DNA of 64,000 nt from Rhizobium sp. ASV20 (GCF_016429015.1 NZ_JAELTU010000008.1:19191-83190), one strand, 5' to 3'; positions 28,830-38,546 are shown, counted from the first letter of the stretch. Notes: generated from the letters alone by a model not told the origin. Translations and numbers: made by a program.

Positions 28830-28897
28830 CACCTGAATTAGCCCAAATCGGAAGTTCCTGTCAGCGGCAATATTTGCTTTCAGGAACATTTCAGGTG
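28830..28897. promoter_or_regulatory. Nested inverted repeats upstream of the dehydrogenase gene
   Basis: CACCTGAA (28830-28837) pairs with TTCAGGTG (28890-28897), and GTTCCTG (28854-28860) pairs with CAGGAAC (28881-28887) inside it. It lies 19-86 bp upstream of the GTG start, so it could be a 5' UTR structure or an operator region. No regulator is identified. Confidence 0.45.
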
Positions 28898-29072
28898 CCA
28901 GTCGCATGAATGTGATGACCGACTCCCCGCTTTGCAACAGGCTCGAGGCCAAGGCATTGCGGCGTGCCGTCGCCGCGGTTTTCGGGAGGTGGATAGGATG
29001 CCTATCGAAACTTTCTGCCGACGAACCTATTTATTGAGGTAGGACTTATCTTATCCGAAAGCGTGGTTCGCA

Positions 29073-29261
29073 ATGCGAAACAGCTATCTAAAACAGTTAC
29101 GGACCCAGAGAGAGGCGCTTGAAGCCAAGCTCGAGCTGCATATAGCGCGCTATTGTTTTGGCGATGGAGAGGTGGACGACGGCACCGAGGCGGAGCTGCG
29201 GCAACGCATTGCGGAATTGTCCGACGAAATCACCGTGCTTGAAACCCAGTGGGGTGAATAG
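29073..29261 (+). CDS. Small coiled-coil hypothetical protein
   Basis: 62 residues, charged, with two heptad-like helices (LKQLRTQREALEAKLELHIA and ELRQRIAELSDEITVLETQW) separated by a Gly/Asp-rich turn (FGDGEVDDG). No signal peptide or membrane segment. No recognised domain. Its 3' end overlaps the convergent ClpP-fold gene by 112 bp, so one of the two ends may be shorter than drawn. Confidence 0.5.
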   Translation: MRNSYLKQLRTQREALEAKLELHIARYCFGDGEVDDGTEAELRQRIAELSDEITVLETQWGE

Positions 29262-30307
29262 TCCGACGATCGCGGGACGCAGTCGCCACCTTGCTGCATC
29301 TGGATGGTACTCGGTGCGATATCAGGTGCCAGAAAATCCTGCACGGGGTTCAGCTGCGAACTCCCAAAGGGTGGATTGGCAAAAACAGCCGCTAAATCCG
29401 TAGATGCGGGCGCCTGGCAGGCCGAAAATGGCTGGCCGGTTGCGCATGAGCCGGCCTTGATCAGGTCATCGGCGGAGGCCTTGTCAGTTTGCAGGCCGAT
29501 CTTCACTGCCTCATCCGGTGCAATGAGCCGTATCGAAGTTGGAGCGGCACTCATCGCCATATCCAGTATCGACCGATCAACGCCCATTTCCTTGAAGTAA
29601 GCGAGGAATTTCGATCGTTGCGATTTTGACAGTTTCGTACTGTCGTGCTGTCCGACAAATTTGCGGCTGACTTCCTGGCGACTGACGAGGCGCTTCTTGC
29701 CGTTAACGATCTGATACCTCATCCGGTAGATGATCCGCTCCTGATTATAGGTCGTTCTGACCTGATGGACTCCCACGATACTGAACGGGCTGACGACGCG
29801 CCTGACGCCAGCAGCCAGCACGAAAGGGCAGGCCGAAAAACATCTGCTACCTGCAGAATAGGCAATGCCTTTCGATCCGGCTCGCCAGCCGTCGGCGCAG
29901 AGCGGCTGGTTGTTTGGACAGGATTTTAGCCTGGTTCCAGCCACTGCCACTGACAGGCCGCGCTTCCGGATGATTTCACCCATTGCCATTGCGGCGTCTA
30001 CATTTCCGCCGGGCGAGTTCACGATTATCGGCAGTTTCCTGTTGCCGACGCTGGCCAGAAGTTTGCGCAAGTCGGCGGGAGACCTCGCATCGATCATGCC
30101 TTCGGCCGCGATCCAGTCCATGCAACCATCGGGTCGACAGTCGCCGGAGCTGGGGTCGGCATGAACGAGCATGAACTGCATCGGCGCGCCCGGCGCTTGC
30201 GCCGCCGCTGCTGCCGTTAATGCAAAGAGCCCCAGTCCCGCTGCGGCGCCGAGCCGACAGATACGAGCAATACGACGCGCAATATGCGAGAAAGCTATGA
30301 GAATCAT
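29150..30307 (-). CDS. Secreted ClpP/crotonase-fold protein (COG3904-like)
   Basis: 385 residues. A basic N-terminus with a hydrophobic stretch (LGAAAGLGLFALTAAAAAQA) looks like a Sec signal cleaved near residue 36. The mature part contains IIVNSPGGNVDAAMAMGEII, the Gly-Gly oxyanion motif of the ClpP/SppA fold, and SAGSRCFSACPFVLAAGVRR where the serine of the nucleophile region is expected, then GVHQVRTTY. Family members are periplasmic proteins of unknown substrate. Cysteine pairs near 58-62 and 124-131 may form disulfides. A GGGAGG lies 11 bases before the ATG. Confidence 0.78.
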   Translation of the reverse strand: MILIAFSHIARRIARICRLGAAAGLGLFALTAAAAAQAPGAPMQFMLVHADPSSGDCRPDGCMDWIAAEGMIDARSPADLRKLLASVGNRKLPIIVNSPGGNVDAAMAMGEIIRKRGLSVAVAGTRLKSCPNNQPLCADGWRAGSKGIAYSAGSRCFSACPFVLAAGVRRVVSPFSIVGVHQVRTTYNQERIIYRMRYQIVNGKKRLVSRQEVSRKFVGQHDSTKLSKSQRSKFLAYFKEMGVDRSILDMAMSAAPTSIRLIAPDEAVKIGLQTDKASADDLIKAGSCATGQPFSACQAPASTDLAAVFANPPFGSSQLNPVQDFLAPDIAPSTIQMQQGGDCVPRSSDYSPHWVSSTVISSDNSAMRCRSSASVPSSTSPSPKQ

Positions 30308-30517
30308 GAAACGATGCCTCCCAACACCGGTTCGATGGAGAGCCAGTAAAGCACAACCCGGTTAAGCAAGCGGATACAACCTTGGTCTGTAGCGCGCTTC
30401 CATCGTTCAGTTGACGTTCAGCTGCAGCGTTTTGTGAGGCCGAAGCGCAGGCATCTCGACAGGAGCGGTTGTTCGGCGCGATAAGGTTGGAGACGATCGA
30501 AGCGCGCGAGGACACCC

Positions 30518-31201
30518 ATGAAGCCGAGCCTGCCTACTTTATTGAGCATTAACGGCGGCTATGTCGATACAGCTGGCTTCCTGGCCCTGCATGGCCTGTT
30601 CACCGCCCATGTCACAGGTAATTTCGTCACGCTCGGCGCTGCTCTGGCATTGGGGACTTCGGGGGCTGTCGCCAAGCTGCTGGCGTTGCCAATGTTCTGC
30701 GTCGTCGTCTTCCTTGCTCGTCTCGTGGGCGGCGATCTTACGCGGCGCAAGTTGCCGACACTGCAGATCATCCTGACGCTGAAATTGCTGTTGCTGATGC
30801 TGGCCGCGATCCTGGCCTTGCGCTTCGGCCCGTTTGGCGACGGCGACGGCTGGCAGGCGATCCTGACCGGCATGACGCTCATCGCGGCCATGGCCATTCA
30901 GACGACCGCGCATCGCATCCATCTCGGCTCGACGCCGCCGACAACGATGATGACAGGCACGACGACGCAGATCATGATCGACATTGCCGATCTGCTCTAC
31001 AGAGCCAAGCCCGAAGAGAAGGCGGCGATGAAAGTGCGGCTTGCCCGCATGGGAACCGCCGTCGGTGGCTTTGCGCTTGGCTGCGCCGCGGCAGCGGCGC
31101 TTTTCCTGCTCGTCGGCATGGCCTGTTTCCTCGTTCCGCCGGTTCTGGCGCTTGCTGGAATCCTCATGCATGCCGGCGATGCGGAGGCAAAGCCGGCTTA
31201 G
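30518..31201 (+). CDS. DUF1275 (YoaK family) membrane protein
   Basis: 227 residues with six hydrophobic segments. The opening LLSINGGYVDTAGFLAL, then FTAHVTGNFVTLGAAL is the DUF1275 signature, and a second conserved block reads AHRIHLGSTPPTTMMTGTTT. Function unknown; inner membrane. Start ATG 30518 follows GAGGAC. It stands alone between two promoter-sized gaps. Confidence 0.88.
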   Translation: MKPSLPTLLSINGGYVDTAGFLALHGLFTAHVTGNFVTLGAALALGTSGAVAKLLALPMFCVVVFLARLVGGDLTRRKLPTLQIILTLKLLLLMLAAILALRFGPFGDGDGWQAILTGMTLIAAMAIQTTAHRIHLGSTPPTTMMTGTTTQIMIDIADLLYRAKPEEKAAMKVRLARMGTAVGGFALGCAAAAALFLLVGMACFLVPPVLALAGILMHAGDAEAKPA

Positions 31202-31350
31202 CTTCCGCTCTCCGTCCATTCTTGACGATGCCAATCTTGCTCCTTTCTCCCGCCTTGCAAGTCGGCTACAGCTCTCTAAGTGTACGCGTCGGATCGAACG
31301 GGTCCGCCGCGCTTGAGGCGGCAAATCCTCGTCGTTATTAAGGGGTAGTC

Positions 31351-32334
31351 ATGGCAGGAGAAACGGTACTTGTGGTGGGTGGAGCCGGCTATATCGGTTC
31401 GCACACATGTCTGGATCTGGCGAACAAGGGGTTTCAGCCCGTCGTCTACGACAATTTCTCCAACGGCCATCGTGAGTTCGTCAAATGGGGACCGGCGGAG
31501 GAAGGCGACATCCGCGATCGGGCGCGTCTCGACGAGGTGCTTGCCAAATACAAGCCTGCGGCCATCCTGCATTTCGCTGCGCTGATCGAGGTGGGCGAGT
31601 CGGTCAAGGACCCCGTATCTTTCTATGAAAACAACGTCATCGGCACGCTGACCCTGCTTTCGGCCGCTCAGGCGGCCGGCGTGAAAGCCTTCGTCTTTTC
31701 CTCCACCTGTGCCACCTATGGTCTGCCGCAGAGCGTGCCGCTCGATGAGAGCCACCGGCAGGTGCCGATCAATCCCTACGGCCGCACGAAATACATCGTC
31801 GAGCAGGCACTTGCCGACTACGACCAGTACAAGGATCTACGTTCCGTCGTGCTGCGCTATTTCAATGCTGCGGGCGCCGATTTCGAGGGCCGCATCGGCG
31901 AATGGCATACGCCGGAAACCCATGCCATCCCGCTCGCCATCGAGGCCGCTCTCGGCCGTCGCCAGGGCTTCAAGGTGTTCGGCAGCGATTATGACACCCG
32001 CGACGGCACCTGCGTGCGCGACTACATCCATGTGCTCGATCTCGCCGACGCCCATGTCCGTGCTGTGGAATACCTGCTGCGCGGCGGCGAATCCGTTGCT
32101 CTCAATCTCGGCACCGGCACGGGAACGACGGTGAAGGAGCTGCTCGGAACGATCGAAACCGTGTCGAACCGGCCGTTTCCGGTCGAATATGTCGGCCGTC
32201 GCGAGGGCGATTCCACGACGCTTGTCGCCAACAACGACAAGGCCCGGGACATTCTCGGCTGGTCGCCGCAATATGATCTGACCCGCATCATCGAATCCGC
32301 GTGGAACTGGCATGCCAAATCCAATCAGCACTGA
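31351..32334 (+). CDS. exoB: UDP-glucose 4-epimerase (ExoB type)
   Basis: 327 residues. VLVVGGAGYIGSHTCLDLAN, ILHFAALIEVGESVKDP, FVFSSTCATYGLPQSVPLDE, INPYGRTKYIVEQAL and LRYFNAAGADFEGRIGEWH give near-identity in my memory to ExoB of Sinorhizobium meliloti. The enzyme supplies UDP-galactose for succinoglycan-type exopolysaccharide and LPS. AAGGGG precedes the ATG. It overlaps the following phosphonate-hydrolase-like gene by 23 bp, which suggests co-transcription. Confidence 0.94.
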   Translation: MAGETVLVVGGAGYIGSHTCLDLANKGFQPVVYDNFSNGHREFVKWGPAEEGDIRDRARLDEVLAKYKPAAILHFAALIEVGESVKDPVSFYENNVIGTLTLLSAAQAAGVKAFVFSSTCATYGLPQSVPLDESHRQVPINPYGRTKYIVEQALADYDQYKDLRSVVLRYFNAAGADFEGRIGEWHTPETHAIPLAIEAALGRRQGFKVFGSDYDTRDGTCVRDYIHVLDLADAHVRAVEYLLRGGESVALNLGTGTGTTVKELLGTIETVSNRPFPVEYVGRREGDSTTLVANNDKARDILGWSPQYDLTRIIESAWNWHAKSNQH

Positions 32335-33868
32335 GCGCGCTTCCGGGGGCAAGCGTCCGAACGTCCTGCTGATCTCGGCCGACCAATGGCGGGGAGATTG
32401 CCTCTCCGCCGTCGGGCATGAATGCGTCCGGACGCCGAATGTCGATGCGCTGGCCAAGGAAGGCGTGCTTTTCCGTCGCCATTATGCCGGTGCAGCGCCC
32501 TGCTCGCCGGCACGGGCGACGCTCTATACCGGCCTCTATCAGATGAACCATCGCGTTTGCCGCAACGGTTCGCCGCTGGATGCCCGTTTCGACAACGTCG
32601 CGCTCGCGGCCCGTCGGGCCGGCTACGACCCGACGCTGTTCGGATATACGGATACCGCGCCGGACCCGCGCGGCCGCGATCCGCATGACCCGCATCTGAC
32701 GACTTATGAAGGTGTTCTGCCCGGTTTTACCGCGCGGCAGCTATTGCCCGAACATGAAAAGCAGTGGCTTTCCTGGCTGCGCTCGCGCGGCCATGCCGAT
32801 GCCGTCAGCCGCGATATCCATATTCCGGTCGGCGCTGCGCCGGGCGAGATTTCCAACAATGCGCCCGCCTATTCCAAGGATGAGACGCAGACGGCCTTCC
32901 TGGCGGGTGAATTCATCCGCTGGCTCGGCGAGCAGGATGCGCCGTGGTTTGCGCATGTATCCTTTCTGAGGCCGCATCCGCCATTCTCGGTGCCGGAACC
33001 CTATAACCGTATGTTCTCAGCTGCCGATGGCCCGGCCTTTGCGCGGGCAGCCGATCGCGAGACGGAGATGGCTGTGCATCCGTTGCTTGCCTTTGGCCTG
33101 CCGCAGATCGGCAAGGGCGGGTTCATGTATGGCGGCCAAGGTCCGATGGCAGACTGGACGGCACAGGATCTGTCGGCGATCCGCGCCGTCTATTATGGTA
33201 TGATCGCCGAAGTCGACGCACAGCTGGGCCGGATCTGGCAGGCGCTGAAGGATGCCGGCGCCTGGGACAACACGGTAATCGTCTTCACCTCCGACCATGC
33301 CGAGATGATGGGCGATCACTGGATGCTCGGCAAAGGGGGATTTTATGACGGCAGCTACCATGTGCCGCTCGTCATTCGCGATCCCGGCCAGCCTGCCACG
33401 CATGGCCGGCACGTGGACCGTTTCACCAGCGCTGCCGATGTCTTCCCGAGCCTGTGTGACCGGCTGGGGATCGCGCCGCAAAACCATGTCGATGGCGAAA
33501 CCCTATTGCCTTTCCTCGACGGTTCCTCGCCGGATAACTGGCGCAAGGCGGCATTCTGGGAGTTTGATTTCCGCGATATCGCTGATGAGAGCTTTGAGCG
33601 GCATTTCGGATTGAAATCCAATGCCTGCAACCTCTCCGTCATCCGCGACGAGAAGTTCAAATATGTCCATTTCGCCGGTCTTCCGCCGCTCTTGTTCGAT
33701 CTGACGAAGGATCCGATGGAACTTTCAAACGTCGTGGATGATGCGGCGTATGCGCCAATGCGGCTTGCCTACGCGGAAAAGCTGCTTTCCCTGCGGGCGG
33801 AACATCTGGACCAGACCCTCGCCTATACCGAGTTGACGGAAAAGGGGCCGGTTTCACGCCGGCCCTGA
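32312..33868 (+). CDS. Phosphonate monoester hydrolase-like sulfatase-superfamily enzyme
   Basis: 518 residues, alkaline phosphatase superfamily. NVLLISADQWRGDCLSAVGH supplies the metal-binding Asp, and Cys64 in APCSPARATLYTG (CxxxR) is the residue converted to formylglycine in this family. TSDHAEMMGDHWMLGKGGFY near residue 330 carries the second Asp-His metal pair. Length and motifs resemble PMH of R. leguminosarum and Burkholderia, promiscuous phosphonate/phosphodiester/sulfate hydrolases. No signal peptide, so cytoplasmic. A formylglycine-generating enzyme is not in the window. Confidence 0.85.
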   Translation: MPNPISTERASGGKRPNVLLISADQWRGDCLSAVGHECVRTPNVDALAKEGVLFRRHYAGAAPCSPARATLYTGLYQMNHRVCRNGSPLDARFDNVALAARRAGYDPTLFGYTDTAPDPRGRDPHDPHLTTYEGVLPGFTARQLLPEHEKQWLSWLRSRGHADAVSRDIHIPVGAAPGEISNNAPAYSKDETQTAFLAGEFIRWLGEQDAPWFAHVSFLRPHPPFSVPEPYNRMFSAADGPAFARAADRETEMAVHPLLAFGLPQIGKGGFMYGGQGPMADWTAQDLSAIRAVYYGMIAEVDAQLGRIWQALKDAGAWDNTVIVFTSDHAEMMGDHWMLGKGGFYDGSYHVPLVIRDPGQPATHGRHVDRFTSAADVFPSLCDRLGIAPQNHVDGETLLPFLDGSSPDNWRKAAFWEFDFRDIADESFERHFGLKSNACNLSVIRDEKFKYVHFAGLPPLLFDLTKDPMELSNVVDDAAYAPMRLAYAEKLLSLRAEHLDQTLAYTELTEKGPVSRRP

Positions 33869-33874
33869 TCGGTA

Positions 33875-34381
33875 TCAGCCAAGCGCGCCGAGATAATTCA
33901 GCTTGCCGACCGGCAGGCCACGGCTGCGCAGGATGTCGTGTGCCGTGGTCACGTGGAAGAAGAAGTTCGGCAGCGCGAATTTTGCCAGATAATCCTCGCC
34001 CTTGAAGGTGATCTTATTGCCTCCTGGCGAGATCGTTATCTCCCGCGTTTCGCTGCCTTCCATCGTGGCCGGTGTGATTGTTGCCAGGAAATCCTGCGTT
34101 TTCTTCAGGCGTTCGCGCAAATCGGCTACGGTCATTTCATTGTCTTCGAAACGCGGCGCATCGATGCCGGCGAGCCGGGAGATGGTGAGCTTCGCGGTAT
34201 CGGAGGCGCGTTGGTATTGGCCGGAGAGCGGCAGCATGTCTTCGATGAGGCGTGCTGCGATGATCTCGCTCGCATCGATACCCTTTTCAGAAGCATAGGC
34301 TTCGATCTTGTCGAGATAGGCCGAAAGGTTTTGCAGGCCGCGTTGAAAGACGGGGACCGAGAAACTGTACATCGAGGGCAT
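33875..34381 (-). CDS. DUF1993 family protein
   Basis: 168 residues. Opening SMYSFSVPVFQRGLQNLSAY, middle RLIEDMLPLSGQYQRASDTA and end LPNFFFHVTTAHDILRSRGL, GKLNYLG are the DUF1993 pattern, a four-helix DinB-like fold with conserved histidines. Function unknown. GGAGAAAAGAC precedes the ATG. It converges on the phosphonate-hydrolase-like gene with 6 bp between stops. Confidence 0.88.
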   Translation of the reverse strand: MPSMYSFSVPVFQRGLQNLSAYLDKIEAYASEKGIDASEIIAARLIEDMLPLSGQYQRASDTAKLTISRLAGIDAPRFEDNEMTVADLRERLKKTQDFLATITPATMEGSETREITISPGGNKITFKGEDYLAKFALPNFFFHVTTAHDILRSRGLPVGKLNYLGALG

Positions 34382-34857
34382 GTCTTTTCTCCGTTACGGG
34401 CCGCCGTCGGCGGCCGGGATCAGTATTATCCTACCCCGTTCCCATGGCGATGGAATAACCGTTTCATCGGACAGGGTGCCGCTATGTAGGTGCGGGGGCC
34501 GACACTTGCATCGGCTCTGACGCATGCCGCACGACAATGTGCAGCGGTTTTGTGGCATCGGCAGGCATAAAATCAGAAAATTGAGGCACAGGAAGCGAAT
34601 CTGAAAGATCGCGATGCGGCTTGGCAGGGAATCGGCCTTCGCCGCGTTTGGCGCCGCCGCCCAAATTTGTATTGACCTTTGTCTTTAAAAATGGAATGAA
34701 TATTCCGTACTTGAAATTTTACGGTTTGTTTGTTCCGTTTTGTCGATGTGACCGGCATGGGAGTGCCGGTTGAATTGATTGAAAGGCCCCGCGGTCGAGA
34801 CCGGGGGTTCCGGCATTCAGGAGGGGTGTGGCCGGGCACCGTATCTGGGAGGAAAAC
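34382..34857. promoter_or_regulatory. Divergent intergenic region ahead of the sugar ABC operon
   Basis: 476 bp with no credible ORF. It contains a perfect 5-bp-arm palindrome GGAATGAATATTCC at 34693-34706 in an AT-rich patch, followed by ACGGTTTGTTTGTTCCGT (34721-34738), a plausible operator or promoter zone for the CUT2 operon. I cannot name the regulator; no repressor gene is adjacent. Confidence 0.45.
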
Positions 34858-35787
34858 ATGAAGAAATTCATTCTTGGTTCGGCAATGGCGTTGATGCTGT
34901 CGACTGCCGCTCATGCCGAGACGATCGGCGTGTCCATGGCACTGTTCGACGATAACTTCCTGACCGTTCTGCGCAACGGTATGCAGGACTATGCAAAGGG
35001 CCTGAACGGCGTGACGCTGCAGGTCGAAGACGCTCAGAACGACATCGCCAAGCAGCAGAGCCAGATCCAGAACTTCATCGCCAGCAAGGTCGACGCCATT
35101 ATCGTCAACCCGGTCGATACCGATGCGACCGCTGCCATGTCCAAGCTGGCCGCCGAGGCGAAGATCCCGCTTGTCTACGTCAACCGCGAGCCGGCAAATG
35201 TCGACAGCCTTCCGGACAAACAGGCCTTTGTTGCCTCCAACGAGCAGGAATCCGGCACGCTGGAAGCCAAGGAAGTCTGCCGCCTTTTGGGTGGCAAGGG
35301 CAAGGTCGTCGTCATGATGGGCGAACTGTCCAACCAGGCTGCGCGCATGCGCACCAAGGACGTGCATGACGTCATCGCCACCGACGCCTGCAAGGGCCTC
35401 CAGATCGTTCAGGAGCAGACCGCTAACTGGCAGCGCACCCAGGGTGCCGACCTGATGACCAACTGGCTCTCCAGCGGTCTCGAATTCGATGCCGTCATCT
35501 CCAACAACGACGAAATGGCGATTGGTGCCATCCAGGCGCTGAAGGCTGCAGGCAAGTCGATGGACAAGATCGTCGTTGCAGGCGTCGACGCGACGCAGGA
35601 CGCGCTTGCCGCCATGCAGGCCGGCGACCTGAAGGTCACGGTGTTCCAGGACGCGGCCGGCCAGGGCAAGGGTGCCGTCGATGCGGCGCTGAAACTGGCC
35701 AAGGGCGATAAGATCGACAAGAAGGTTTACATTCCCTTCCAGCTCGTGACGCCGGCAAACGTCAAGGACTTCGTGAAGAAGAACTGA
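34858..35787 (+). CDS. Sugar/polyol ABC transporter substrate-binding protein (CUT2, MocB/inositol-like)
   Basis: 309 residues. A Sec signal ends at AHAET (residue about 21). The periplasmic binding protein type-1 fold follows: IGVSMALFDDNFLTVLRNGM, FIASKVDAIIVNPVDTDAT and IVVAGVDATQDALAAMQAG. It belongs with ribose, inositol and rhizopine binding proteins; the opening resembles MocB-type proteins as I recall, so myo-inositol or a derivative is a guess only. The ATG at 34858 follows GGGAGGA. It is the first gene of a binding protein-ATPase-permease operon to 38459. Confidence 0.9.
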   Translation: MKKFILGSAMALMLSTAAHAETIGVSMALFDDNFLTVLRNGMQDYAKGLNGVTLQVEDAQNDIAKQQSQIQNFIASKVDAIIVNPVDTDATAAMSKLAAEAKIPLVYVNREPANVDSLPDKQAFVASNEQESGTLEAKEVCRLLGGKGKVVVMMGELSNQAARMRTKDVHDVIATDACKGLQIVQEQTANWQRTQGADLMTNWLSSGLEFDAVISNNDEMAIGAIQALKAAGKSMDKIVVAGVDATQDALAAMQAGDLKVTVFQDAAGQGKGAVDAALKLAKGDKIDKKVYIPFQLVTPANVKDFVKKN

Positions 35788-35859
35788 TCGACTGACGATC
35801 GACGGATGCGGGCCTCAATGCCCGCATCCCCACAAATCCGATCTGCCCGGGAGGGAAAA

Positions 35860-37401
35860 ATGGTTGTGAGCCCATCCACCATGGCGGCGGTGCGCGCCAG
35901 CGGCGCCGTTCCCAATTCAGCCTTTCTGCTGAGCGCGGAGGGTATCCGCAAGGAATTCCCCGGCGTTTTGGCCCTGGACGACGTTTCCTTCAACCTGAAG
36001 CGCGGCACGGTGCATGCGCTGATGGGTGAAAACGGCGCGGGCAAGTCGACGCTGATGAAGATCCTTGCCGGCATCTATATTCCGGACCAGGGCGACGTAC
36101 GTCTCAAGGGCGTCGAAATCCGGCTCAAGTCACCGCTCGATGCGCTGGAAAACGGCATCGCCATGATCCATCAGGAACTCAACCTGATGCCCTTCATGAC
36201 GGTGGCGGAAAATATCTGGATCCGGCGCGAACCGAAGAACCGTTTCGGCTTCGTCGATCACGCAGCGATGCGGCGCAAGACCGAAGAACTCTTCGATCGC
36301 CTGAACATTTCCATCGACCCTGAAATCCAGGTGCGCGAGCTTTCGGTCGCAAGCCGCCAGATGGTCGAGATCGCCAAGGCGGTCTCCTATAATTCCGATG
36401 TACTAATCATGGACGAGCCGACCTCGGCTCTGACCGAGCGCGAGGTGGAGCATCTGTTCCGGATCATCCGCGACCTGCGCTCCCAGGGGATCGGCATCGT
36501 CTACATCACCCACAAGATGAACGAGCTGTTCGAGATCGCCGACGAATTCTCGGTGTTCCGCGACGGCAAATATATCGGCACGCACGCCTCCACCGATGTG
36601 ACGCGCGACGACATCATCCACATGATGGTCGGCCGCGAGATCACGCAGATGTTCCCGAAGGAGGAGGTGCCGATCGGCGAGACCGTCCTCTCGGTCAAGG
36701 ATCTCAGCCTCGACGGCGTGTTCTCGAATGTTTCCTTCGACGTCAGGGCCGGTGAAATTCTCGGCGTTGCCGGGCTGGTCGGCTCCGGGCGTTCCAATGT
36801 CGCCGAAACCATCTTCGGTGTGACGCCGGCATCATCAGGTACCATCCAGCTATTCGGCAAGGCGGCGAAGATTTCCTCGCCGGCGGACGCCATCCGCCAC
36901 CGGATGGCTTTCCTGACAGAAGACCGCAAGGATACGGGCTGTCTTCTCATTCTCAGCGTACTCGAGAACATGCAGGTCGCGGTGCTGCACGACAAGTTCG
37001 TGCGCGGCGGTTTCGTGCAGGAAGGGCCGATCGAGCAGGCCTGCGAGGATATGGCGAAAAAATTGCGCGTGAAGACGCCCAATCTCGACGAGCGGATCGA
37101 AAATCTCTCCGGTGGCAATCAGCAGAAGGCGCTGATCGGCCGGTGGATGCTGACCAACCCGCGCATCCTGATCCTCGACGAGCCGACGCGCGGCATCGAT
37201 GTCGGCGCCAAGGCGGAAATTCATCGTCTCGTCACCGAAATGGCGCGCAACGGCGTTGCCGTCATCATGATCTCGTCGGAAATGCCCGAGGTGCTCGGGA
37301 TGAGCGACCGCATCATGGTGATGCATGAAGGGCGAGTGACCGGATTCCTGGATCGCGCGGACGCAACTCAAGTGAAGGTGATGGAACTGGCCGCGCAGTG
37401 A
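35860..37401 (+). CDS. Sugar ABC transporter ATPase, duplicated (RbsA/MglA type)
   Basis: 513 residues with two ABC domains. The first has Walker [16 protein letters not shown] near 57 and Walker [20 protein letters not shown]. The second, from about 260, has the degenerate Walker [18 protein letters not shown], signature [15 protein letters not shown] and [19 protein letters not shown]. This tandem layout defines CUT2 importers. ATG at 35860 follows GGGAGG. The preceding gene ends 72 bp upstream. Confidence 0.94.
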   Translation: MVVSPSTMAAVRASGAVPNSAFLLSAEGIRKEFPGVLALDDVSFNLKRGTVHALMGENGAGKSTLMKILAGIYIPDQGDVRLKGVEIRLKSPLDALENGIAMIHQELNLMPFMTVAENIWIRREPKNRFGFVDHAAMRRKTEELFDRLNISIDPEIQVRELSVASRQMVEIAKAVSYNSDVLIMDEPTSALTEREVEHLFRIIRDLRSQGIGIVYITHKMNELFEIADEFSVFRDGKYIGTHASTDVTRDDIIHMMVGREITQMFPKEEVPIGETVLSVKDLSLDGVFSNVSFDVRAGEILGVAGLVGSGRSNVAETIFGVTPASSGTIQLFGKAAKISSPADAIRHRMAFLTEDRKDTGCLLILSVLENMQVAVLHDKFVRGGFVQEGPIEQACEDMAKKLRVKTPNLDERIENLSGGNQQKALIGRWMLTNPRILILDEPTRGIDVGAKAEIHRLVTEMARNGVAVIMISSEMPEVLGMSDRIMVMHEGRVTGFLDRADATQVKVMELAAQ

Positions 37402-37433
37402 CGCCGGCAACCGTCGCAAGGGAGGATTGAACC

Positions 37434-38459
37434 ATGGTTACCAAAGTTGCAGAGGCAACCGCCCCGGCAGTTACGCGGCCAAGACGTCGCCGTGTTCCGC
37501 CCGAACTCGGCATCTTCCTTGTGCTGATCGGCATTGCGCTTCTCTGCGAAGTTCTCGGCTGGATCTTCGTCGGCCAGAGCTTCCTGATGAACCTGCAGCG
37601 CCTGAAGATCATGATCCTGCAGGTTTCCGTCATCGGCATCATTTCCATCGGCGTGACGCAGGTCATCATCACCGGCGGTATCGACCTTTCTTCCGGCTCG
37701 GTCGTTGGCCTCACGGCGATGGTCGCCGCCAGCTTTGCCCAGTCTTCCACCTGGGCGCGAGCCGTCTATCCGGCGCTGACCGACATGCCGTTCTTCGTGC
37801 CGATCGGCATCGGCCTGCTGATCGGCCTGCTTGCCGGCTATATCAACGGCCAGCTCATCACGAAAACGAAGATCCCTCCCTTCATCGCAACGCTTGGCAT
37901 GATGGTCTCGGCGCGCGGCTTGTCGAAGCTCTACACCAAGGGCCAGCCGATCTCGGGCCTAACCGACCAGTTCAATTTCATCGGTTCGGGAATCTGGCCC
38001 GTCGTCGTCTTCCTCATCATCGCGGTTATCTTCCATGTCGTGCTGCGCTATACCCGCTACGGCAAGTTCACCTATGCGATCGGTGCCAATGTGCAAGCGG
38101 CGCGGGTCTCGGGCATCAATGTCGAGTCACATCTGGTCAAGGTCTATGCAATTGCGGGGCTTCTGGCGGGTCTCGCCGGCATCATTACCGCCGCTCGCGT
38201 GCAGACGGCTCAGGCCGGCATGGGCGTGAACTATGAGCTTGATGCGATCGCAGCTGCCGTTATCGGCGGCACCTCGCTGACCGGTGGCGTCGGACGCGTC
38301 GCCGGCACGGTGATCGGCACGGTCATCCTCGGTGTGATGATCTCGGGCTTCACCTTCCTCAATGTCGATGCCTATTACCAGGAAATCGCCAAGGGTTTCA
38401 TCATCGTCGCTGCCGTTGCCGTCGACGTTTATCGCCAGAAGAAGCGAGCCAAGCGCTGA
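37434..38459 (+). CDS. Sugar ABC transporter permease (RbsC type)
   Basis: 341 residues with eight to ten hydrophobic segments. [20 protein letters not shown], the [16 protein letters not shown] loop and [19 protein letters not shown] are the conserved BPD_transp_2 motifs. It forms the inner-membrane channel of the CUT2 importer. Start at 37434 after GGGAGG. A strong hairpin terminator follows at 38489. Confidence 0.93.
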   Translation: MVTKVAEATAPAVTRPRRRRVPPELGIFLVLIGIALLCEVLGWIFVGQSFLMNLQRLKIMILQVSVIGIISIGVTQVIITGGIDLSSGSVVGLTAMVAASFAQSSTWARAVYPALTDMPFFVPIGIGLLIGLLAGYINGQLITKTKIPPFIATLGMMVSARGLSKLYTKGQPISGLTDQFNFIGSGIWPVVVFLIIAVIFHVVLRYTRYGKFTYAIGANVQAARVSGINVESHLVKVYAIAGLLAGLAGIITAARVQTAQAGMGVNYELDAIAAAVIGGTSLTGGVGRVAGTVIGTVILGVMISGFTFLNVDAYYQEIAKGFIIVAAVAVDVYRQKKRAKR

Positions 38460-38488
38460 AAATGCCCGACACATGATCAGTGCTCTTG

Positions 38489-38513
38489 AGGCGGGGTTTT
38501 ACCCCGCCTTTTC
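38489..38513 (+). terminator. Rho-independent terminator of the sugar ABC operon
   Basis: AGGCGGGG and CCCCGCCT form an 8-bp perfect stem around TTTTA, followed by TTTTCC, 30 bp after the permease stop. Confidence 0.85.
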
Positions 38514-38523
38514 CGTTTGAATG

Positions 38524-38546
38524 TGCAATTGCATGCAAATGCAAAT
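38524..38546. promoter_or_regulatory. Overlapping palindromes ahead of the dipeptidase operon
   Basis: TGCAATTGCA (38524-38533) and TTGCATGCAA (38529-38538) are overlapping perfect palindromes followed by TGCAAAT and a run of T. It lies about 100 bp before the dipeptidase start. Looks like an operator; the regulator is unknown. Confidence 0.5.

Noticed and set aside
33844..33866. Hairpin GGGCCGG...CCGGCCC as terminator between the convergent hydrolase and DUF1993 genes
   Set aside because: It lies inside the last codons of the hydrolase gene, is interrupted and lacks a U-run on either strand, so I did not list it.
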